A DNA stretch of 36,385 bases, from NCBI GenBank assembly GCA_964414755.1, contig CAYPXH010000012.1, positions 1-36,385 of the forward strand, given 5' to 3'. The number at the start of each line of letters is the position of its first letter. The stretch's first letter is position 1. Origin of the DNA: JAEUKQ01 sp964414755. GTDB lineage: Bacteria; Pseudomonadota; Alphaproteobacteria; JAEUKQ01. This document shows, one piece after another, positions 1 through 9,179 of this stretch. Position numbers and translations under genes: made by a program. Below the pieces are notes generated by a model. The model was not told the DNA's origin, did not search any database, and saw only the letters and a program-made list of their open reading frames with translations.

Positions 1-693
1 ATGCACATTCTGCTTATTGAAGACGATGATAAAACCGCACAATATATCCGTGAGAATGTAACGTCCCAAGGACACTTGGTTGATTGGAGTGTTCATGGAG
101 CCGAAGGACTGAATCGCGCCTTACAAGGTTCATACGATGTGTTAATTATTGATCGTATGTTACCTGGCATGGATGGTTTGGAAGTAATTCGCCGTTTGCG
201 TGAAGCAAAAAAACAGACGCCGATTTTGGTGTTGAGTGCTTTAAGTCTTGTTGACGATCGTGTAGCAGGTTTGCGTAGTGGTGGTGATGATTATCTGACA
301 AAACCATTTGCCATCAGCGAGTTAATAGCCCGCCTTGAAGTTCTGGGTAAAAGAGGACAGCAACATGTTGTAACAACGTTTGTGATTGATAACCTTACTA
401 TTGATTTATTAAACCGCAAGGTAGTGCGAGGTAACAAGCATATCGATTTATTACCCCGTGAATTTTCACTTCTAGAGTTTTTAGCTAAACACCAAGGTCA
501 GGTTGTTACAAGGTCTATGCTGCTTGAAACAGTGTGGGGATACCATTTTGACCCGCAAACCAATATTGTCGACGTCCATGTAAGCAGGTTGCGGCAGAAA
601 ATCGATAAAGACTTTAGCCCAGCTTTAATTCATACAGTTCGTGGTGTTGGGTATATGATTAGTGTTATTTCAGTGGCCCAGGTGCATGGTTAA
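1..693 (+). CDS. OmpR/PhoB-family response regulator
   Basis: DNA-binding response regulator of a two-component system, 230 aa. The receiver domain (about 1-115) has the acidic cluster E7-D8-D9, the phospho-acceptor D51 in an IIDRMLPGMDG context, S79 and K101 (LTKPF). A winged-helix output domain (about 125-222) follows, with the usual PREFSLLEFL and RGVGYM motifs. The ATG is the first base of the window, so its ribosome site and promoter cannot be seen and an earlier start is possible, although the length fits the family. It overlaps the sensor kinase gene by 8 bp, which indicates a translationally coupled pair. The signal and target genes cannot be read from the sequence, and proximity to cobalamin genes alone does not show that it controls them. 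Confidence 0.95.
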   Translation: MHILLIEDDDKTAQYIRENVTSQGHLVDWSVHGAEGLNRALQGSYDVLIIDRMLPGMDGLEVIRRLREAKKQTPILVLSALSLVDDRVAGLRSGGDDYLTKPFAISELIARLEVLGKRGQQHVVTTFVIDNLTIDLLNRKVVRGNKHIDLLPREFSLLEFLAKHQGQVVTRSMLLETVWGYHFDPQTNIVDVHVSRLRQKIDKDFSPALIHTVRGVGYMISVISVAQVHG

Positions 694-2056
694 TCCTGAG
701 AAACAGAACCTACTTAAGAATAGTGCCTATAGATTAACATTCTTTTATGCAATTGTTTTTTTCATTACAACTTTAGCTGGAATGACCGCCCTTTATTTGG
801 TTGCATCGGCATTAATGAAGCAAGAAAGCAATGATAAACTTATTGCTGAAGCTAATAGTTTAACAGATTTTTATAACCAATGGGGGCCAATAGCTTTATC
901 TGTTGAGATTACGGAACGGATACAGCCGAACAGGGGCGGAGATATCCTATATTTATTGGTAAATCTTTGGAAACAGCCATTGGCAGGCAATATTACCGAG
1001 TGGCCTGTGGAACAGGTTGAGGATGAAAGCTGGATTTATTTTAAAACCGATACTTTTGATAGATCAGCAATATCAGTACGAGCCATAAAAATTCTGTTAC
1101 TGAACGATTTAACTTTATTGGTTGGGCTTAATACAGAACAGGAAGAGAAATTTCAAAACAAATTTGTGCAAGCAATTATTATTGTTTTGATACTCGTTTT
1201 TGTTATCGGGGGCGTTGGTGGTGCAATTGTTACCCGTAAAATTCACCGTCGTATTGATACAATTAGTAAGTCTGCACTCAAAATTATGATTGGCGATATT
1301 CGCCATCGCATTCCCTTGAACGGTTCAAACGATGAATTTGATAGGTTATCGCAAACGCTTAATCTTATGCTTGGAGAAATTGAACGTCTGATGAATGCAA
1401 TCCGTGATGTTACACGAAATATTGCCCATGATTTGCGCCGCCCGCTGACACATTTGCGCAATTATCTTGAAAAGGCACAAACAGAATTTTTGCACGATAC
1501 AAAAAATTATCATTTAATCGAGCATGCAATCACAGAAGCAGACGTATTATTAACAACCTTTAAATCTATTTTATCAATTGCTGAAATCGATTCTGGGGCG
1601 TCGCGGCATGCTTTTGTTCAAATTAATTTGGCACAGTTATTAGAGGATGGTATCGAGCTTTATATGCCACTTATGGAAGAAAAACATCTAACTGTTACCA
1701 AAGAGATAGCCAAACCAGCTTTATATCATGGACATCCGCATTTATTATTTCAAACAATCTGCAACTTAATTGATAATGCCATTAAATACACACCTGAATA
1801 CGGAAAAATAGCAATAAGTTTAGAACAAAAATCAACATGGTTGTTGTTAACTATTGCCGATAATGGTCCGGGAATACCAGAGCACGAAAGAGAACGTGTT
1901 TTTGAACCTTTTGTAAGGCTAGAAGATAGCAGAACAACAAGTGGTAGTGGGCTTGGATTAAGTTTGGTTGCTGCTGTTATTAAACTACATGATGCCAAAA
2001 TTATTCTTAAAGATAACAATCCTGGCTTAAGGGTTGATATTTTATTGCCTATCTAA
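686..2056 (+). CDS. HAMP-domain sensor histidine kinase
   Basis: Membrane sensor kinase partner of the preceding response regulator, 456 aa from the ATG at 686. A GTG at 662 in the same frame would add 8 residues, but ATG 686 gives the compact 8-bp overlap with the regulator stop. Order: transmembrane helix about 18-42, short periplasmic domain, second helix about 161-182, HAMP linker, dimerisation helix with phospho-acceptor H248 in NIAHDLRRPLTHL, then the ATPase domain with an N box (NLIDNAIKYTP, about 360), G1 (DNGPGIPEHE, about 393) and G2 (GSGLGLSLV). All catalytic motifs look intact. The periplasmic sensor region is not a fold I recognise. The stop overlaps the convergent cobC stop by three bases, so no terminator separates them. 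Confidence 0.95.
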   Translation: MVNPEKQNLLKNSAYRLTFFYAIVFFITTLAGMTALYLVASALMKQESNDKLIAEANSLTDFYNQWGPIALSVEITERIQPNRGGDILYLLVNLWKQPLAGNITEWPVEQVEDESWIYFKTDTFDRSAISVRAIKILLLNDLTLLVGLNTEQEEKFQNKFVQAIIIVLILVFVIGGVGGAIVTRKIHRRIDTISKSALKIMIGDIRHRIPLNGSNDEFDRLSQTLNLMLGEIERLMNAIRDVTRNIAHDLRRPLTHLRNYLEKAQTEFLHDTKNYHLIEHAITEADVLLTTFKSILSIAEIDSGASRHAFVQINLAQLLEDGIELYMPLMEEKHLTVTKEIAKPALYHGHPHLLFQTICNLIDNAIKYTPEYGKIAISLEQKSTWLLLTIADNGPGIPEHERERVFEPFVRLEDSRTTSGSGLGLSLVAAVIKLHDAKIILKDNNPGLRVDILLPI

Positions 2057-3084
2057 GATGTAAAGGCTTTTCTGAACCGTTCATAATTTTCCGATGTTAA
2101 AAGACCTAGGCGAAGCCAGCGTGGATATCTAGAAAAAGCACGCACATAAATTCCACAATTAGCCAGTTTACGGTATATGCTTGAAGCATCATCTCGTTCA
2201 ATAAGACAAAATAATGCTAGGCCCCTTATGGGATGCAACCCTAATTTACGTAAAAAATTATCCATAGATATTGCTTCAATTGTTAATTGCTGCCGCATTC
2301 TATTTTGCCAAGCCTGATCCAATAAAAAAGATTGAACTGTTTTCAGAATATAATTTCCAATCGGCCATGGGTGCATTATAAGACGCAGTCGATCCAGAAT
2401 AGGATGACAGCCAAGCATAAAACCTACCCTTAATCCCGCTAGCCCAAAAAATTTACCAACCGACCTCATTACAATAAGGCCTTGTTCTGTTACTAATGAT
2501 GATAAACTTATTTGGGGTGTAGCATCGGCGAATGCTTCATCAACAATCAACGCTCCGCCCCTTTGATGTAATAAGTTTGCTAATTTAAGCAGGTCAGAAA
2601 TATGATGAACTCGTCCATCAGGATTGTTAGGATTAACCACAACAGCATATGTGCATTGACTGTCGGCAATTTCATGCAGGTTATGGCATTTCGTTAATTG
2701 AAAGCCAGCGTTAAGAAAGGCCTGTGCATGACCCTCATAAGTAGGGTATAGAATAGCAATTTTTTTCGGTTCTGGTAATATAAGCGCTAAACAATTAACA
2801 AGCATTTGACTACCCGGCCCTATGATTATTTTTGTTTTTTCAGGGACGCAGTAATATATTCTTGCGGCATCTATAACCCCCTCAAGCTGCGTACGTGTTG
2901 GTAAAAAGTGCCAATCATCTTTTTGTATTTCCGGAACTGGGTAAGGGTGTGGGTTGATGCCGGTTGATAAATCAAGCCATTTATCAATTGGAATGCCAAA
3001 TTTTTGGCTTGCCCACGCCAAATCACCACCATGATTATCAATAATAGGTTTTATATAAGATGTAAGTTGTTGCATAAGGTGCAT
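2053..3084 (-). CDS. cobC: Threonine-phosphate decarboxylase / cobalamin aminotransferase-like protein
   Basis: PLP-dependent enzyme of fold type I, 343 aa. In this family L-threonine phosphate is decarboxylated to (R)-1-amino-2-propanol phosphate, the linker joining the corrin ring to the nucleotide loop (CobC in Pseudomonas naming, CobD in Salmonella naming). The N-terminal DNHGGDLAWASQKFG and LDLSTGINPHPYP are typical. The NPNNPDGR segment (about 151), the PLP-ring aspartate D182 (VDEAFAD) and the Schiff-base lysine K211 in RSVGKFFGLAGLRVGF are present. It lies divergent to cobP across about 95 bp. The first ATG and a second one three codons later are both possible starts, and neither has a clear ribosome site. 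Context and motifs favour cobalamin synthesis over histidinol-phosphate aminotransferase. Confidence 0.92.
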   Translation of the reverse strand: MHLMQQLTSYIKPIIDNHGGDLAWASQKFGIPIDKWLDLSTGINPHPYPVPEIQKDDWHFLPTRTQLEGVIDAARIYYCVPEKTKIIIGPGSQMLVNCLALILPEPKKIAILYPTYEGHAQAFLNAGFQLTKCHNLHEIADSQCTYAVVVNPNNPDGRVHHISDLLKLANLLHQRGGALIVDEAFADATPQISLSSLVTEQGLIVMRSVGKFFGLAGLRVGFMLGCHPILDRLRLIMHPWPIGNYILKTVQSFLLDQAWQNRMRQQLTIEAISMDNFLRKLGLHPIRGLALFCLIERDDASSIYRKLANCGIYVRAFSRYPRWLRLGLLTSENYERFRKAFTS

Positions 3085-3098
3085 TCTAAAACTGGTGA

Positions 3099-3127
3099 TT
3101 GACGTTTGATAAACTGCATGATCAAAT
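3099..3127 (+). promoter_or_regulatory. Possible promoter for the cobP-cobQ run
   Basis: In the gap between divergent cobC and cobP there is TTGACG (3099-3104), a 17-bp spacer, and TCAAAT (3122-3127). The -35 match is good and the -10 match is weak. It would give a 5' leader of about 45 nt before cobP. The gap is too short for a cobalamin riboswitch, and no B12-box-like sequence was seen. Confidence 0.35.
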
Positions 3128-3179
3128 TTATTGTGTTTTATTATGACAATTCAAATATTTTTTTATAAAAAAGGCTATC

Positions 3180-3716
3180 TTGCAATATAATACACGCATA
3201 ACTTTGGTGATGGGCGGACGTCGTTCGGGCAAAAGCGCATTTGCAGAAAATTTGGTTTCCAAATCTGGTTCTGATTATTGTATTTACGTAGCAACAGCAC
3301 CACATTTGCCAGATGATCATGAAATGTTATCCCGAATCTCCGAACATCGGCAACGCCGACCAAGTACATGGCGCACAATAGAAGAAAGCTATGATATACC
3401 AAATATATTATCTGAAAACCGTGATCCCAAAGCCATTATTTTGATCGATTGCCTTAGCTTATGGGTTAGTAATTTGCTATTATCGCAATATAGTATCGAG
3501 AAAAAAACATCTGAATTGCTGAAAACAACAATAGGACATCCATCAAAAATTATTTTTGTGAGCAGCGAAGTAGGGCTTAGTGTTGTTCCCGATAATCCTT
3601 TATCACGTAAGTATGCGGATTGTTTGGGTATTCTTAATCAACACATTGCTAAAACTGCCACCTACGTTTTTCTTGTCATCGCTGGAATAGCCCACCCAAT
3701 CAAAAGTTCAAAATGA
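3180..3716 (+). CDS. cobP: Adenosylcobinamide kinase / adenosylcobinamide-phosphate guanylyltransferase
   Basis: Bifunctional enzyme (CobP, called CobU in enterics), 178 aa. It phosphorylates adenosylcobinamide and transfers GMP to give adenosyl-GDP-cobinamide. The start is TTG at 3180, preceded by AAAAAAGG at suitable spacing. The ATG at 3210 would leave almost nothing before the P-loop, so TTG is preferred. The P-loop GGRRSGKS spans 12-19. The segment around H56 (SEHRQRRPSTWRTIEE) carries the conserved histidine used for guanylylation in this family, and ILIDCLSLWVSNLL follows. The C-terminal VSSEVGLSVVPDNPLSRKYAD is typical. It is the first gene of the rightward cobalamin run, 21 bp before the cobW start. 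Confidence 0.94.
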   Translation: MQYNTRITLVMGGRRSGKSAFAENLVSKSGSDYCIYVATAPHLPDDHEMLSRISEHRQRRPSTWRTIEESYDIPNILSENRDPKAIILIDCLSLWVSNLLLSQYSIEKKTSELLKTTIGHPSKIIFVSSEVGLSVVPDNPLSRKYADCLGILNQHIAKTATYVFLVIAGIAHPIKSSK

Positions 3717-3737
3717 ATCAGCTAGGAAATGTTATTC

Positions 3738-4766
3738 ATGCAAAAAATTCCCGTAACGATTATCACTGGTTTTTTAGGTGCTGGAAAAACCACATTGCTA
3801 CAATATATGCTACAGCATAATCAAAGACGTCGTTTGGCATTAATTATCAATGAATTTGGTAAAACCGGTATTGACGGCGAACTAGTCCAAGCTTGCCAAA
3901 ATAATTTATGTACCACAGACGATATTATTGAACTGGCCAATGGTTGTATTTGCTGTACCGTTGCTGATGATTTTATACCAACGATTAATCAATTATTGTC
4001 ACGGTCAATGAGACCAGATCACATAATTATCGAGACTTCAGGTTTAGCCTTACCCAAACCACTGGTTGCAGCTTTTAATTGGCCTGAAATTAGAACCTGC
4101 TTAACGGTTGACGGTGTGATTACAGTTGTTGATGGGGTGGCCGCACTTGATCCCACTTTGGCCACAATACCAACATTAAAATCCATAGATCCGCAAACGA
4201 TAATGCAACATGATAATCCGGTACACGAGCTTTTCCGGGATCAAGTAGCATGCGCTGATTTGATTATTTTAAATAAAACTGACTTACTAGATAACATCCA
4301 AATAAACCAGGTACAGAAATTACTCGACCAACATCGACGGTCACAGGCAAAAATTATCACAGCCCGTTTTGGTCAAGTGCCAGTAGATATTTTACTGGGA
4401 ATTGGGGCACACGCGGAAAATAATCTAAACCAACGCCTATCACATCATGATCAGAACCTTGAAGAAGATCATGGTCACGCTGAATTTAAAAGTTTTAGCT
4501 TAAAAATTCCCAAAATTGATTATCTGGAGGGATATATAGAAAACCTGCACAAAGTGTTGGATCAACCCAGTGTTTTACGTCTTAAAGGCTTTTCTGCTGT
4601 TAAAAGCAAAACGATGCGGCTTGTTGTACAGGGGGTAGGTGGGCGCTTGCAGCATTATTATGATCGTCCGCTGTTACCAGAGGAGGATAAAGATCAAGGT
4701 GTATTGGTTGTTATTGGGGATAAAAGTTTGGAAGAACACCATATTCACCAATATATCTCTTTTTGA
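3738..4766 (+). CDS. cobW: CobW family GTPase (COG0523 metallochaperone)
   Basis: CobW-type P-loop GTPase, 342 aa from ATG 3738. An upstream in-frame ATG (3729) lies directly on the AGGAA ribosome site, whereas 3738 has that site about 9 nt away. The P-loop GFLGAGKTT begins at residue 11. The metal-binding CxCC is NGCICC (C70, C72, C73), and the guanine-specificity motif is LNKTDL. A His/Asp/Glu-rich linker (HHDQNLEEDHGHAEF) precedes the C-terminal CobW_C domain. Members next to cobN are thought to deliver or handle cobalt for the CobNST chelatase, but biochemical proof for this clade is limited. It sits between cobP and cobN in one transcription direction, consistent with that role. Confidence 0.92.
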   Translation: MQKIPVTIITGFLGAGKTTLLQYMLQHNQRRRLALIINEFGKTGIDGELVQACQNNLCTTDDIIELANGCICCTVADDFIPTINQLLSRSMRPDHIIIETSGLALPKPLVAAFNWPEIRTCLTVDGVITVVDGVAALDPTLATIPTLKSIDPQTIMQHDNPVHELFRDQVACADLIILNKTDLLDNIQINQVQKLLDQHRRSQAKIITARFGQVPVDILLGIGAHAENNLNQRLSHHDQNLEEDHGHAEFKSFSLKIPKIDYLEGYIENLHKVLDQPSVLRLKGFSAVKSKTMRLVVQGVGGRLQHYYDRPLLPEEDKDQGVLVVIGDKSLEEHHIHQYISF

Positions 4767-4780
4767 GAAGGGTATCCTAA

Positions 4781-7700
4781 ATGCACCTTTTGTCGGCTGA
4801 ACAGGTTCGTTTGCAAGAGTCACCCACACCGGTTGATTTACAGCAAACACCCGGGGATATAATTTTTCTCTCTTCAGCCGATAGTGATTTATTAATTTTA
4901 TCTAAATCAATTGAAAATTCGAATATCCAGTCGACTATTAGATTAGCAAACCTTTTACAATTACAGCATTCTTTCTCCGTTGACTTATATGTCGATCAGG
5001 TTGTTCGTTATGCTAAAATCATCGTTATTAGGTTGCTTGGTGGACAGCGTTACTGGCCTTATGGTCTAGAGCAGGTTCATCGAGTTGCAGTTGCCAATCA
5101 TATTAGGCTTGTTGTTATATCTGGCGACGATAATTGGGACGATGAACTTCAGTCATTTTCATCTGAACCTATCAGTGTTACAAGGTTAATTTGGCGATAT
5201 TTTGTGCAAGGTGGGCTAAGCAATATTGTACAATTGACCAAATTTGTGGCAGGGTTAATTGGCGAAAATCAAGAATCTATTCCACCAGTAGAGCTCAATA
5301 AAACAGGGTTGTTTTGGCCTGGTTTGGATAACCCGAATCTTAAGCAAATATTTTCGCAATGGGCAAAAATTAATCAACCAATTATCCCGCTCGTTTTTTA
5401 TAGGGCTTTAAAGCAAGCTGATGACTTGGCTGTTATTCAAGAATTTATTAAAAGTTTACAAGATAGGCAGCTTAATCCATTACCCATTTTTATAACTAGC
5501 CTGAAAGACCCGCAAGTTGCTGCTTATGTGTGCCATATTTTAGAACAAGCAAAACCTGCCGTTATTATTAATTTTACAGGATTTGCAGTTGGTAATGGTG
5601 ATGATCAATCAAATGATGCACTACGTTTAACAAAATGTCCTGTTTTGCAGGTAATTTTATCCAGCGCGACGCAAAGCTTTTGGCAGCAGCAGAAAAATGG
5701 TCTTCTATCAAGAGACTTGGTAATGCAAGTTGTTCTACCTGAAATGGATGGTCGGTTACTTACAAGGGTTGTTTCGTTTAAAGAAAGTGGAGCCCGTAAT
5801 CACAAAACGCAATACCAACCAGTGATGCATCAACCGGTGGAAGAAAGAGTACGCTTTGTTGTAGAGCAGGTGAATAACTTAGTTTTACTACAACGCACAA
5901 CTTTGGAAAAGCGTCGTGTTGGGATTATTTTATCAAACTATCCTAACCGTGATGGTCGATTAGCAAATGGTGTTGGTCTTGATACGCCAGCCTCATTGAT
6001 ACAATTGATCAAGGCCATGCAGAAACGTGGATATTTCATTAAAAATAGCCCTAACGATGTGGCAGAATTAATGGACCGGTTTTTACAAGGACCAACAAAC
6101 TTTAATCCGCATCGACCTGCTTCTATTCAACTTTCGGAAAAAGACTATCAACAGTTTTTTCAAAAACTACCAATATCGCTACAAAACCAAGTAATTGAAC
6201 GATGGGGGCACTATTCTAAAGATCCTTTTTTTGATAAAGGGCATTTTAATCTTTCAGTAATTGCATGCGGTAATATCGTTATTGGCTTGCAACCAATGCG
6301 CCGTATTGTAGATATTAATCAAGATGTTCTTGATGATGAAAAATCAATTTATCATGATCCTTTACTACCTCCACCGCATAATTATCTAGCTTTTTATGCA
6401 TGGTTACGCGAGATTTTTCAAATCCATGCTATTATACATTTTGGTAAGCACGGAAATTTAGAGTGGTTGCCTGGCAAATCAATTGGGCTATCACCTGAGT
6501 GCTTTCCTGAAGCTATATTGGGTCCAATCCCACATTTTTACCCATTTATTGTAAACAACCCAGGCGAAGGGAGCCAGGCGAAACGCCGAACATCCGCGGT
6601 GATTATTGATCATTTAACCCCGCCATTAACGCGATCTGACAATCACGGCGCATTGCTTGATATTGAAAGGCTTCTAGATGAATATTATCAGGCTATTCAT
6701 TTTGATCCTAAACGTTCAAGCTTCCTATTAAAACAGATCCAAGCACACGCTGAGCGTGCTGGCATAATTGCTGATGAACAGATAGATTTGAAGAACCAAT
6801 TTGGATTGTTATCTGCTTTGGATCGCTACGTGTGTGAGGTTAAAGAAAGACAAATACGTTATGGGTTACATGTTATTGGTCAGGAACTAACACAAATTAA
6901 AATAGCAAATTTTTTACTTTCTGTTGGTCGTTTGCCAAGGAATCAGGGTCAAGGTGGTGATGCATCAATCATTCATGCTCTTGCCGATGATTTAGGGTTG
7001 CTTAGTGATCATTTCGATCCATTAAAACCCGATTATGCTGAAAATTGGCTGGGAAAAAAACCCATAATACTGCAGCAAATATCTTCAGAAATTTGGCGAA
7101 ATGTTGGTGATACTATAGAAAGACTTGAATTATTGGCCATGCAAATTTTAGCTGGTACACACGAGGTTATGCCTGGCTGGAACAAAACGAAAGCCGTTGT
7201 TGATCAATTAAATTCTAATATTTTACCAAAACTATCTATGTCACCTGAGCAAGAGATAAATTTTCTTTTGGCCGGTCTTGATGGGTTCTTTGTGCCCCCT
7301 GGTCCATCTGGCGCACCGACACGTGGTCGAGTTGATGTATTACCAACGGGGCGCAATTTTTTCTCGGTTGATACACGTCTTATGCCAACCCCATCTGCCT
7401 GGCATATGGGGTGGAGATCGGCAACTATGTTATTAGATCAACATCGTCAACAGCACGGTGATTGGCCTAGAGTTGTTGCGCTAACTGCTTGGGGAACTTC
7501 CAATATGCGTACAGCAGGTGAAGATATTGCTCAAATGCTTGCTTTTCTTGGTGTTAAGCCGATTTGGGAGGGTGTTTCAGGTAGAATTACCGGGCTTGAA
7601 CTTATCCCATTAGCGGTATTGGGGCGGCCTAGGATTGATGTTTGTCTGCGTATATCTGGTTTTTTCCGCGATGCTTTTCCAAACCAAATTGACTTGCTCA

Positions 7701-8554
7701 ATCAAGCTGTCATGCTGGTGGCAGAGCAAGCCGAGCCACTTAATGACAATGTACTTGCTGCCCAGGTGCAACAAGATCAAAATCATTGGATTCAGCAAGG
7801 GTTAGATGCTGCTAATGCTCGTATATATGCTGCTGCGCGTATTTTTGGTCCAGCGCCTGGATCATACGGAACGGGGTTACAAGCACCTATGGATGATGGT
7901 AATTGGCAAGACAAACAACAACTCGCGAATATGTTTATTAATTGGGGTAGTTATGCTTATTTTGGGAATTACCAGAACAAACATATGCCAACTCTGTTTC
8001 GTCAACATCTTAGGCGAACGCAGGCTATTATTCACAATCAAGATAATCGAGAACATGATATTTTAGATAGCGATGATTATTACCAGTTCGAGGGTGGCTG
8101 GTCGCTTGCCATTGAGCTTGAACAGGGAAAGAAAGTTCCCATATGGCATAATGATCATTCAAATCCTGAAAACCCAAAAATCTTAAGCCTACAACAAGAA
8201 ATTGGAAGGGTAATCCAATCACGGGCAACAAACCCTAAATGGCTCGATATTATTATGCAACATGGTTATAAGGGGGCTTTTGAAATTGCAGCAACAGTTG
8301 ACTATTTAGTTGCGTTTGCTGCAACTACGGGGGTAGTGCAAGATCATCATTTTGATAAGCTGTACCAAGCTTATATTGATAACAAGAAGGTCAAAAATTT
8401 CCTAGAACAACATAATCCTGCTGCATTAATTGAAATTGCAAACAAATTTCTGGAGGCGCGCAAACGTCAATTATGGCATCCTTCTTCAAATCATGCAGAT
8501 GACTTTTTACAGCAGTTAAGCAATAGATCAAATAACGACAAAAAGAAAATCTAA
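4781..8554 (+). CDS. cobN: Cobaltochelatase subunit CobN
   Basis: Large subunit of the ATP-dependent aerobic cobaltochelatase, 1257 aa, the usual family length. It inserts Co2+ into hydrogenobyrinic acid a,c-diamide together with CobS and CobT, which are not in this window. An AAGGG ribosome site lies 8 nt before the ATG. Recognisable CobN/BchH-like segments include IHFGKHGNLEWLPGKS, NNPGEGSQAKRR, GLLSALDRYVCEVKERQIRYG and FVPPGPSGAPTRGR. GNFFS-type phosphate-binding and C-terminal VAFAATTGVV segments are also present. No frameshift or gap is apparent. The closest paralogous family is the magnesium chelatase subunit BchH/ChlH, but the cobP-cobW-cobO-cobQ neighbours settle the assignment. The cobO start follows the stop codon after one base. 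Confidence 0.96.
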   Translation: MHLLSAEQVRLQESPTPVDLQQTPGDIIFLSSADSDLLILSKSIENSNIQSTIRLANLLQLQHSFSVDLYVDQVVRYAKIIVIRLLGGQRYWPYGLEQVHRVAVANHIRLVVISGDDNWDDELQSFSSEPISVTRLIWRYFVQGGLSNIVQLTKFVAGLIGENQESIPPVELNKTGLFWPGLDNPNLKQIFSQWAKINQPIIPLVFYRALKQADDLAVIQEFIKSLQDRQLNPLPIFITSLKDPQVAAYVCHILEQAKPAVIINFTGFAVGNGDDQSNDALRLTKCPVLQVILSSATQSFWQQQKNGLLSRDLVMQVVLPEMDGRLLTRVVSFKESGARNHKTQYQPVMHQPVEERVRFVVEQVNNLVLLQRTTLEKRRVGIILSNYPNRDGRLANGVGLDTPASLIQLIKAMQKRGYFIKNSPNDVAELMDRFLQGPTNFNPHRPASIQLSEKDYQQFFQKLPISLQNQVIERWGHYSKDPFFDKGHFNLSVIACGNIVIGLQPMRRIVDINQDVLDDEKSIYHDPLLPPPHNYLAFYAWLREIFQIHAIIHFGKHGNLEWLPGKSIGLSPECFPEAILGPIPHFYPFIVNNPGEGSQAKRRTSAVIIDHLTPPLTRSDNHGALLDIERLLDEYYQAIHFDPKRSSFLLKQIQAHAERAGIIADEQIDLKNQFGLLSALDRYVCEVKERQIRYGLHVIGQELTQIKIANFLLSVGRLPRNQGQGGDASIIHALADDLGLLSDHFDPLKPDYAENWLGKKPIILQQISSEIWRNVGDTIERLELLAMQILAGTHEVMPGWNKTKAVVDQLNSNILPKLSMSPEQEINFLLAGLDGFFVPPGPSGAPTRGRVDVLPTGRNFFSVDTRLMPTPSAWHMGWRSATMLLDQHRQQHGDWPRVVALTAWGTSNMRTAGEDIAQMLAFLGVKPIWEGVSGRITGLELIPLAVLGRPRIDVCLRISGFFRDAFPNQIDLLNQAVMLVAEQAEPLNDNVLAAQVQQDQNHWIQQGLDAANARIYAAARIFGPAPGSYGTGLQAPMDDGNWQDKQQLANMFINWGSYAYFGNYQNKHMPTLFRQHLRRTQAIIHNQDNREHDILDSDDYYQFEGGWSLAIELEQGKKVPIWHNDHSNPENPKILSLQQEIGRVIQSRATNPKWLDIIMQHGYKGAFEIAATVDYLVAFAATTGVVQDHHFDKLYQAYIDNKKVKNFLEQHNPAALIEIANKFLEARKRQLWHPSSNHADDFLQQLSNRSNNDKKKI

Positions 8555-8555
8555 T

Positions 8556-9179
8556 ATGTATAAAAAACCGGAAACAGATAAAGAAATTCAACAAATAAAT
8601 GAAAAATCGCATCGGCGGCAGCAAGTGCGGCAACGTATTTTAGCAAAAAAAGTTGTTGAAAAGGGATTGTTGATTGTTCATACCGGCAACGGTAAAGGAA
8701 AATCAACTGCTGCTTTTGGAATGGTTTTGAGATCACTGGGACATGGGTTCCGGGTTGGTATTATTCAGTTTATTAAAGGCGGTTGGTATAGCGGCGAGCG
8801 AACAGCATTAGAAAAATTTAGCAACCAACTAACAATGCGTTGTTTGGGGGATGGATTTACATGGGAAACCAAGAATGTAGTCCAGGATAGTGAAAAAGCC
8901 TATCAGGCTTGGAATATTGCCAAGGATATGATTAATGATCCGTCCTATCATCTTATTGTCCTTGATGAATTAAATATCGTTTTGCGCTATAATTTGCTGC
9001 CAATTGATGCAGTTTTGCAAACTATTAAGAACAAACGCGCCGATTTACATATCGTAATTACAGGACGTCATGCCAAGCCTGAACTAATAGAACTAGCAGA
9101 TTTAGTAACAGAGATGAAGATTATTAAACATCCATTCCGTCAACAAAATGTTAAGGCTCAAGCAGGAATTGAATTTTGA
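8556..9179 (+). CDS. cobO: Cob(I)yrinic acid a,c-diamide adenosyltransferase
   Basis: CobO/BtuR-type corrinoid adenosyltransferase, 207 aa. It transfers the 5'-deoxyadenosyl group of ATP to the Co(I) corrinoid. The basic N-terminal helix (about 1-37) is followed by the P-loop HTGNGKGKSTAAFG (GNGKGKS at 44-50), the variant loop in which this family binds ATP in an unusual orientation. IIQFIKGGWYSGER, LIVLDELNIVLRYNLL and the VITGRHAKPEL segment are all typical. It is coupled to cobN (one base between stop and ATG) and to cobQ (4-bp overlap). The gene appears complete. Confidence 0.96.
   Translation: MYKKPETDKEIQQINEKSHRRQQVRQRILAKKVVEKGLLIVHTGNGKGKSTAAFGMVLRSLGHGFRVGIIQFIKGGWYSGERTALEKFSNQLTMRCLGDGFTWETKNVVQDSEKAYQAWNIAKDMINDPSYHLIVLDELNIVLRYNLLPIDAVLQTIKNKRADLHIVITGRHAKPELIELADLVTEMKIIKHPFRQQNVKAQAGIEF

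Noticed and set aside
3085..3179. Cobalamin riboswitch upstream of the cobalamin genes
   Set aside because: The gap is only 95 bp and no B12-box-like or core elements were seen here. Other gaps in the locus are shorter.
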